64,000 nt of DNA from Tahibacter sp042701255 (GTDB taxonomy: Bacteria; Pseudomonadota; Gammaproteobacteria; Xanthomonadales; Rhodanobacteraceae), in NCBI RefSeq assembly GCF_042701255.1, contig NZ_CP170554.1, positions 2,418,001 through 2,482,000 on the forward strand, in the 5' to 3' direction. Of the stretch, positions 58,734 through 64,000 are shown piece by piece. A model generated the notes under the pieces. It was not told the DNA's origin, made no database searches, and saw only the letters and a program-made list of their open reading frames with translations. Positions within the stretch are counted from its first letter, which is position 1. The number at the start of each line of letters is the position of its first letter. A program made the position numbers and the translations under genes.

Positions 58734-61700
58734 TCAGCGGCAGACGTGTGCGGAGGTCTCGAACGTGCTGCGGAACAGGCGGTCGGGATCGCCGATGCGC
58801 ACCGAATCCAGGAAGAACCCGGAGTACGAATAGGCCGGATCGGACGAAAGGCGCCAGCGGATCTTCGCGTCGAGACCGGCGTAGGCCGCGAGATCGACGA
58901 CGAAGGGCTTGAACACCGCAACGGCGGTGTCGTTGCCCGGCGCCGCGTAGGAGATCGTCGTCGACACGCCGCTGTAGACGCCTTTGCCGTCGGCGAATCC
59001 GCAGGCATTGATCGGCGGCAGCTGCCCTGTCTGCAAGGTCGTCGGATAACCGCCGACCGGCGGCAGGTCGTTCCAGTTCGCGCCGCCGTCGGTGGAGATT
59101 TCCGTCACGACGCCGTCCCAGGCGTATTCGAGGTTGTAGCGCGCCGAGAACGCGAGCTGCGCGCGCGCCGGCAGTTTCAGCAGCGGCGTTTCTATCGTCG
59201 TGCACTGCAGGTCGCCGTACTGCGCGGCCTGACCGCCGGTGTGATGGCTGTAGCGCCCGTCGGCCGCGGCCAGCGAACTGAGGGCCCAGCCGCGTCCGGA
59301 CAGCAGATGACTGGTCGTGTCGGCGTCGTCGCGGAAGACCGCCGGATCGGGCCCGGCCGTGCCGCTGGTCGTGGCTCCGGCGATGGCCGAATACGGCGAG
59401 TCGTTGCCGAGACCGTCGGTCGCGCTGAAGCGGTAGTAATAGGCTTTTCCGTCGACGACATCGGTATCGACGTAGCTCGTCGCGGCGAGGTCCTGCGCGA
59501 CGATGCGGGCGCCCGCCATGAACGGATCCTCCGACCGCTCGACGCGGTAGCGCAGCGCGGTCCCGGCCGCGGCACAGACGGCTGCGGCGGGCTGCCAGGC
59601 GAGCTGCACGCTGCAGCTCGCGTTGCGCGCCTGCAGGGTCAGCGAATCGCGTGCGATCGCCGGGCGCAGGGTGCAGTCGTCGGCCGAGACCACGTCGACG
59701 CAGGCCGACGCATGGCCTTCGACGTCGTCGCGTACGGCGCGCAGGCGATACGCGTAGCGACGGCCGCCCTGCGTCGTCGCGTCGTGCAGCGGCGCCTGAT
59801 CGCCGTGAGCGACCAGCCGGAAATCGCCGCGTTCGGCGTCGGCGCAGCTGCCGTCGGCGCGATACAGCTGGAACGACTGCGCTGCGGTAACTGCGGCGAA
59901 GTCGACCGTGATGCCGTCGCTGCCGTTGCCGACGACGGCGATGCCGTCCGGCGCCGGTGCCGGCGGCGGGTCCGGCAGCGCGAAGTCGCCGGAGACCGCC
60001 AGCGCATAGCCTTGACGGTCGCTGCCGTCGTCGCCGTTACCCGGAACGGCGGCGGCGCGAATGCGCAGCCGCCAGGCACCCGGCAGCGGTTGCGGCAGTC
60101 GTATCTGCTCCACCGTGTTCAGACGGTCCGCGGTGCCGTCGGCGACGGATACGCCGGCCGCCATCGCGTTGCCGCGATAGAGGCGCCCGTCGGGCGCGAC
60201 GAGTTCCAGATCCAGATCGTTGACGAGCGCCGCGGCGACGCCGGGTGCGGCCGGCGGATCGAACCAGGTCAAGGTCGCGCGCAGCTCGGCGCGGTCGCCG
60301 ATTTGGGAAATGGTGTATTCGTGGACATCGCCGGTCGTCATCCCGGCCGAACGCGGCCGCTCGACGATGCGCAGCCGGCGCGTGTCGTCGCCGTCGGCGG
60401 CGGTCTGCGCGAACCACAGGTTGCCGTCGAGCCAGGCGCGACCCCAGCCCGAATCGGTGTTGGGCCAGGTCGGCAGGCCGACCGGATGGGTGCCGTTGAG
60501 CAGCACGGCTTTCATGACCGCGCCGCTCGGCGTGTACGCATCGTCGGCGCTGCGCCGGCCGCGCGGATAGAAGCCGTCGCGGAAATACTGCCGCGCGAGC
60601 GCGGCCGCGCCGCTGATTGCCGGCGCGGCCATCGACGTGCCGCTCATCGTCAGCGGCGCGCTGTACTGCGCGACGCTGCTGAACAGCGACGCCGATGCCG
60701 ACCAGATGTCCTGTCCGGGCGCGGCGATGTCGGGCTTGCGCCGTCCGTCCGCCGCCGGGCCGCGGCTGGACCACCAGGGCACCTCGATGCTGCCGGCATG
60801 TCCGAGCGCGCCGACCGTGAGCACGTTCTTGGCGTTGCCCGGCGAGCCTATGGTCAGCGCGGTCGGCCCGCTGTTGCCGGCGGCCGCGACGACGAGCAGA
60901 TCTTCGGCCGCCCAGGTCACCTGATCGGCGGCCGCGTCGAGGTCGACGTAGTTGCCGCGCGTCGCGCTGCCCCAGGAGTCGTTGTGGATGCGTGCGCCGC
61001 CCGCATGCGCCTGTTCCAGCGATGCCGCCAGATCGTCGGCGAAGATCGCGTTCGGATCCGTGCCGCCGGCGTCCTGCATCAGCAGCTGGGCATTCGGCGC
61101 CATGCCGTCGGCCGCGTCGTGATGCGCGACATCGGGTGTGGAGGCGAGATAAGTATTGCCGTTGAACGTGCCGGCCAGATCGCCGAGCAGGGTGCCGCTG
61201 ACGTGCGTGCCGTGGCGCGCGTAGTAGTCGTAGACGGTGGGACCGTAACCGGCCTGCAGCCAATAGGCGACGATCTTGCGGTCCGGATAGAGATTGCCGG
61301 TCGCCGGCGGCAGCGGCGGCGGATCGTCCGCATACGTGATCGCGCTCGACGGACCGTTGCCGCGGTCGAGCGTCGTGAAGCGCGCCGACCAGGGCGTCGT
61401 TCCCGAATCGTAGACCGCGACGATCTGGCCGCTGCCGAGCAGGCCCTGCGCCCAGATCGGCGTGGGACCGCAGACCGCGCCGTTGCCGGCGCAGCTGCCC
61501 ATCGCATTGGCCTGGATCGCGCTGACCGATCCGGCGTTGTCGAGCAGGGTCGGAATCCACGGCTCCAGCGCGGCGACCGCGTCGAGACGGCTGGCCTGCG
61601 CGAGCAGCGCATCGAGCCGTTCGCGCGCGACGGCGACGCGCACGCCGGGCTCGGCGTCGCGGCGCTGCGTCACCGCGAGAATGCGCGCATCCGGCGCGAT

Positions 61701-62330
61701 CTTGCGCACGGCGGCAGCGATCGCCTGCGCCGATTCTCCGGCGTGGCCGCGCAGCTGGACGACGTCGAACTCGCCGTTGTCCACGGTGGCGACGCGCTGC
61801 ATCGCGAGCAGGCCGCGCTGTTCCGGCCACAGGCGCGGATCGATCTTCAGTCCGGCCGCGAGATAGTCCGCGGCGCGCACGATCGGATCCGCGGCGAGCG
61901 TTTGCAGCGGCGTCGTGCCGAGCCGCACGAGGTAGGCGTTGTTCGGCACGTAGCCGACGATGGTGACGCCGGCCTGTTCCAGATGCCGGCGTCCTTCCTG
62001 CAGATGGGCGGGCTCGAACTGGATCACCGCATAGTGCGTGCTGACGGCATCGACGCCGGTGAGCGCGCGCAGATTCAACTGTTCGCTGCGCGGGTCATAG
62101 CTGCCCGCGCGCCAGAGCAGGCGCCGCGGATCGCGGATGTCGGCCTGCACGCTCGCCGGTGTCGCGGTCGCCGCGGAAACGCTGCGACGCGAATCGGCGA
62201 GACCGTCGCGCGGCATCGCCGCGGCGGTCAGCGCGGCGGCCAGCGCCGCCGCGAGGCCGGTCGAACGCAGGACGGCGCGATCGCCGCGCGCGCGCGGTTT
62301 GCCGGAAGAAAAAGCAGGCAGGCGATCCAT
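58734..62330 (-). CDS. Secreted subtilisin-like serine protease (S8)
   Basis: A 1,198 aa exported protease. After an N-terminal signal-like segment (TGLAAALAAALTAAAM) there is a long propeptide-like region (about 60-290). The S8 domain has Asp308 (VAVYDSGT), His373 (RHGTHVSGT), the oxyanion Asn486 (AAAGNSGPT) and Ser566 (SGTSMAAPA). C-terminal parts include a P-domain-like jelly roll (about 650-790), fibronectin-type segments (about 790-970) and a further beta-rich domain (about 980-1180). It ends LFRSTFETSAHVCR, related to the IFRGGFD end of the upstream gene. Its ATG shares one base with the stop of that gene (TGATG), indicating translational coupling. Extracellular protein degradation is the likely role. 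Confidence 0.9.
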   Translation of the reverse strand: MDRLPAFSSGKPRARGDRAVLRSTGLAAALAAALTAAAMPRDGLADSRRSVSAATATPASVQADIRDPRRLLWRAGSYDPRSEQLNLRALTGVDAVSTHYAVIQFEPAHLQEGRRHLEQAGVTIVGYVPNNAYLVRLGTTPLQTLAADPIVRAADYLAAGLKIDPRLWPEQRGLLAMQRVATVDNGEFDVVQLRGHAGESAQAIAAAVRKIAPDARILAVTQRRDAEPGVRVAVARERLDALLAQASRLDAVAALEPWIPTLLDNAGSVSAIQANAMGSCAGNGAVCGPTPIWAQGLLGSGQIVAVYDSGTTPWSARFTTLDRGNGPSSAITYADDPPPLPPATGNLYPDRKIVAYWLQAGYGPTVYDYYARHGTHVSGTLLGDLAGTFNGNTYLASTPDVAHHDAADGMAPNAQLLMQDAGGTDPNAIFADDLAASLEQAHAGGARIHNDSWGSATRGNYVDLDAAADQVTWAAEDLLVVAAAGNSGPTALTIGSPGNAKNVLTVGALGHAGSIEVPWWSSRGPAADGRRKPDIAAPGQDIWSASASLFSSVAQYSAPLTMSGTSMAAPAISGAAALARQYFRDGFYPRGRRSADDAYTPSGAVMKAVLLNGTHPVGLPTWPNTDSGWGRAWLDGNLWFAQTAADGDDTRRLRIVERPRSAGMTTGDVHEYTISQIGDRAELRATLTWFDPPAAPGVAAALVNDLDLELVAPDGRLYRGNAMAAGVSVADGTADRLNTVEQIRLPQPLPGAWRLRIRAAAVPGNGDDGSDRQGYALAVSGDFALPDPPPAPAPDGIAVVGNGSDGITVDFAAVTAAQSFQLYRADGSCADAERGDFRLVAHGDQAPLHDATTQGGRRYAYRLRAVRDDVEGHASACVDVVSADDCTLRPAIARDSLTLQARNASCSVQLAWQPAAAVCAAAGTALRYRVERSEDPFMAGARIVAQDLAATSYVDTDVVDGKAYYYRFSATDGLGNDSPYSAIAGATTSGTAGPDPAVFRDDADTTSHLLSGRGWALSSLAAADGRYSHHTGGQAAQYGDLQCTTIETPLLKLPARAQLAFSARYNLEYAWDGVVTEISTDGGANWNDLPPVGGYPTTLQTGQLPPINACGFADGKGVYSGVSTTISYAAPGNDTAVAVFKPFVVDLAAYAGLDAKIRWRLSSDPAYSYSGFFLDSVRIGDPDRLFRSTFETSAHVCR

Positions 62331-64000
62331 CAGTCGAAACCTCCGCGGAAGATCGCCTCGGTCGAGCCTTGCCCTTCGATCGCGAGCTGGGCGCCGATAC
62401 CCTGGTCGGTCATGACCATCAGCGTCTCCAGCCGCAGGCCGGGCCCCGTCGGCGCAAAGCCGATGCGGACCGTGCAGGACTGGCCCGGCGCGATCGACGG
62501 CATGCAGGCCGAGCCGTCGACGCGGAACGGCGGAAACACCGACATGTCGGAGACGAAGGCGAAGCCGCTGCCCTGGTTGCGCAGCTGCACCGCGCGCCAG
62601 GCCGTCGTGCCGATGCCGACCTGGCCCAGATCCACGCCGGCCGCGTCGAACGACAGACTCGGCGGACTGACGTCGCCGGTAGCGAGCGCGGACAGCTGCA
62701 CCTGCGACTGGGCGCCTTCGGCGGTCGTGACGGTCACGGTGGCCGATGCGGGCCCGGCGGCGACCGGGCTGAATTGCAGATCGATGAAGCACTGGGAGCC
62801 CGCCAGCAGCCACGTGCACCAGTTCGCGCGGATCGTGAAAGCCGGATCGGAGATCGCGAACGTCAGGTCGGTCAGCGCGGTCGCGCCGGCGTTGATCCAG
62901 ACCACGGAGCGCTGGCCTGTGCTGCCGACCGCGACCGAACCGAACGGGATCTGCGCCGTCTCGGGCTCGATCGCCGTCGTCCGCAGCACGCCCTGTCCGG
63001 CGAGCGCGGCGTGCACTTCCGCATTCACCGACGAGGCGCTCAGCTGCAGGCCGGCCGAGGTCGGTGCTGCCGTACGCGCAGGCTTGAAGCGCACGTTGAC
63101 CTGGCAGGTGCCGCCGGCCGGCAGCATGGCGCAGTTGTCGTCGTACAGGAACGCCTGGTTTTCGGTACTCGTGATCGACAGATGCGGAATCGTCAGACTG
63201 CCGGTGTTGGTGACCGTCAGGGTTTGCGGCGCGCTCGTCGTGCCGATGTCGACAGCGCCGAACTGCAAGGTCGGCGGCGAGACGGCGAGCCCCCGGGGCG
63301 CCGGCACCGCGCGGCCCAGCAATGCGAGATGCGCCGTGCTGCCCTCGGTCGAGCTGACTCCCCAGCCGGCGGCCAGTGTGCCGACGAGGACCGGCGCATA
63401 GGTCAGCGCGACCGTGCAGCTCGTTCCGGCCGCGAGGCTGGTGCCGCAGGCGCTGGTGTCGACGCTGATTCCGGTTTGCGGCGCGGTGAAGGCCAGCCCG
63501 GTCGCCGCGTGCGTGCCCGCGTTGTGCAGGGTCACGGTGCGCGTGGCGGTGGTCGCCGTCACGTTGGTATAGAAATCCACATGATCAGGAACGAAGCGCA
63601 GCCGGTCGGGCGGCGGATTGCGCAGCGCCACCTTCACGACCTTGCCGGGATAGTCGCCGGTGCCGCCGTAGAGATAGTCGCCGCCCGCACCGGCGACGAG
63701 GCTCAGCACCGCGCCGTCGGCGCGATCGAGCCGCAGCCGGTCGGCGACCGTCAAGGTGGCGAGATCGATCTTGAGCACGCTCGGCGGCTGGGTCGTGGTG
63801 CCGTAGTAGGCATGGTTGCCGTCTTTCGAAAGCGTGACCGCGCGCAGCCCGAGCGCGTCGATGTCGAGCTGGAGGGTGCCCGCGGCCTGGAAGGTCGCGA
63901 GATCGACCTTCGCGATCTGCGGCGGAAACGTCGGATCGGTATAGGTGCCGAAATAGGCGGCGGAACCGTCGGCGGCGACGATGGCCGAGAGGAATCCGAT
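62330..64000 (-). CDS. Secreted beta-propeller / Ig-like repeat protein (partial, runs off the window)
   Basis: At least 557 codons are present; the N-terminus lies beyond position 64000. The visible N-terminal part has YncE/NHL-like propeller repeats (IAKVDLATFQAAGTLQLDID, LKIDLATLTVADRLRLDRAD). Four or more Ig-like segments of the ASPM/HYDIN choice-of-anchor-D type follow, each with the pattern LxFGxVxxGTT...VxNxG...C..L.AG.SC.V...F.P (PPTLQFGAVDIGTTSAPQTL, IPFGSVAVGSTGQRSV, FDAAGVDLGQVGIGTTAW). It ends GSTEAIFRGGFD. This is probably a cell-surface or secreted protein with an architecture used for adhesion or scaffolding. Its stop overlaps the protease start, so the two are made together. 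Confidence 0.82.
   Translation of the reverse strand: MGFLSAIVAADGSAAYFGTYTDPTFPPQIAKVDLATFQAAGTLQLDIDALGLRAVTLSKDGNHAYYGTTTQPPSVLKIDLATLTVADRLRLDRADGAVLSLVAGAGGDYLYGGTGDYPGKVVKVALRNPPPDRLRFVPDHVDFYTNVTATTATRTVTLHNAGTHAATGLAFTAPQTGISVDTSACGTSLAAGTSCTVALTYAPVLVGTLAAGWGVSSTEGSTAHLALLGRAVPAPRGLAVSPPTLQFGAVDIGTTSAPQTLTVTNTGSLTIPHLSITSTENQAFLYDDNCAMLPAGGTCQVNVRFKPARTAAPTSAGLQLSASSVNAEVHAALAGQGVLRTTAIEPETAQIPFGSVAVGSTGQRSVVWINAGATALTDLTFAISDPAFTIRANWCTWLLAGSQCFIDLQFSPVAAGPASATVTVTTAEGAQSQVQLSALATGDVSPPSLSFDAAGVDLGQVGIGTTAWRAVQLRNQGSGFAFVSDMSVFPPFRVDGSACMPSIAPGQSCTVRIGFAPTGPGLRLETLMVMTDQGIGAQLAIEGQGSTEAIFRGGFD

Noticed and set aside
58719..63401. Long plus-strand open frame opposite the subtilase and propeller genes
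   Set aside because: The minus-strand frame contains a full S8 protease and Ig-like repeats; the plus-strand product is compositionally biased and lacks any domain.

Overview
The window is about 70% GC and reads as chromosome of a gammaproteobacterium of the Lysobacterales (Xanthomonadales). A Rhodanobacteraceae-like organism (Dokdonella/Tahibacter type) fits best. The grounds are the gene content (winged-helix/TPR one-component regulators, a DUF5329 protein, secreted proteins ending in an FR-x-x-F-[DE] motif), GGGAATC-type intergenic repeats, and the ypjD / ffh / rpsP-rimM-trmD-rplS core block. This placement is inferred from gene content, not from a database search.

Layout. 0.2-6.7 kb: M24 peptidase, a secreted transglutaminase-like protein with a small exported partner, a GT-C-like membrane protein followed by copies of its own 3' end, and a SnoaL-type exported protein. 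7.6-14 kb: winged-helix/TPR regulator, PlsC acyltransferase and an RCC1-repeat protein, all on the plus strand. 14-20.8 kb, minus strand: yaeQ, a DUF985 cupin, mfd, a GNAT enzyme, a PilZ protein and ypjD. 20.9-26.5 kb, plus strand: ffh, then rpsP-rimM-trmD-rplS with a recognisable promoter and terminator, then htpG. 26.5-31.3 kb: two TPR/GT41 glycosyltransferases flanking hslR. 31.5-36.1 kb, minus strand: mutS and a TIR-domain membrane protein.

36.4-53.1 kb, minus strand, is the accessory highlight: a compact nonribosomal peptide locus. A LuxR-type regulator lies upstream of an apparent operon mbtH - membrane M28 peptidase - NRPS1 (FAAL-T-C-A-T-C-A-T) - NRPS2 (C-A-T-TE). Collinear reading gives a fatty-acylated tripeptide, acyl-X-Cys-Ser. 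The serine code is EntF-like and the Cys code differs from the classical one by one residue; the first residue is not assignable. The serine A domain carries what looks like the stump of a deleted methyltransferase domain, and the TE has Cys in place of the nucleophilic Ser.

53.4-64 kb, minus strand: tandem terminators, a beta-helix surface protein, a second winged-helix/TPR regulator, a DUF5329 protein, a large subtilase and a beta-propeller/Ig-like protein that runs off the right edge.

Four coding regions (transglutaminase, mfd, M28 peptidase, beta-helix protein) are interrupted by single-base frame slips, five in all. Every one has the sign of one extra base (or two missing), mostly in G/C runs. 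Sequencing or assembly error is the simplest explanation, and I annotate these genes across the slips. No tRNA, rRNA, CRISPR array or intact insertion sequence was seen.
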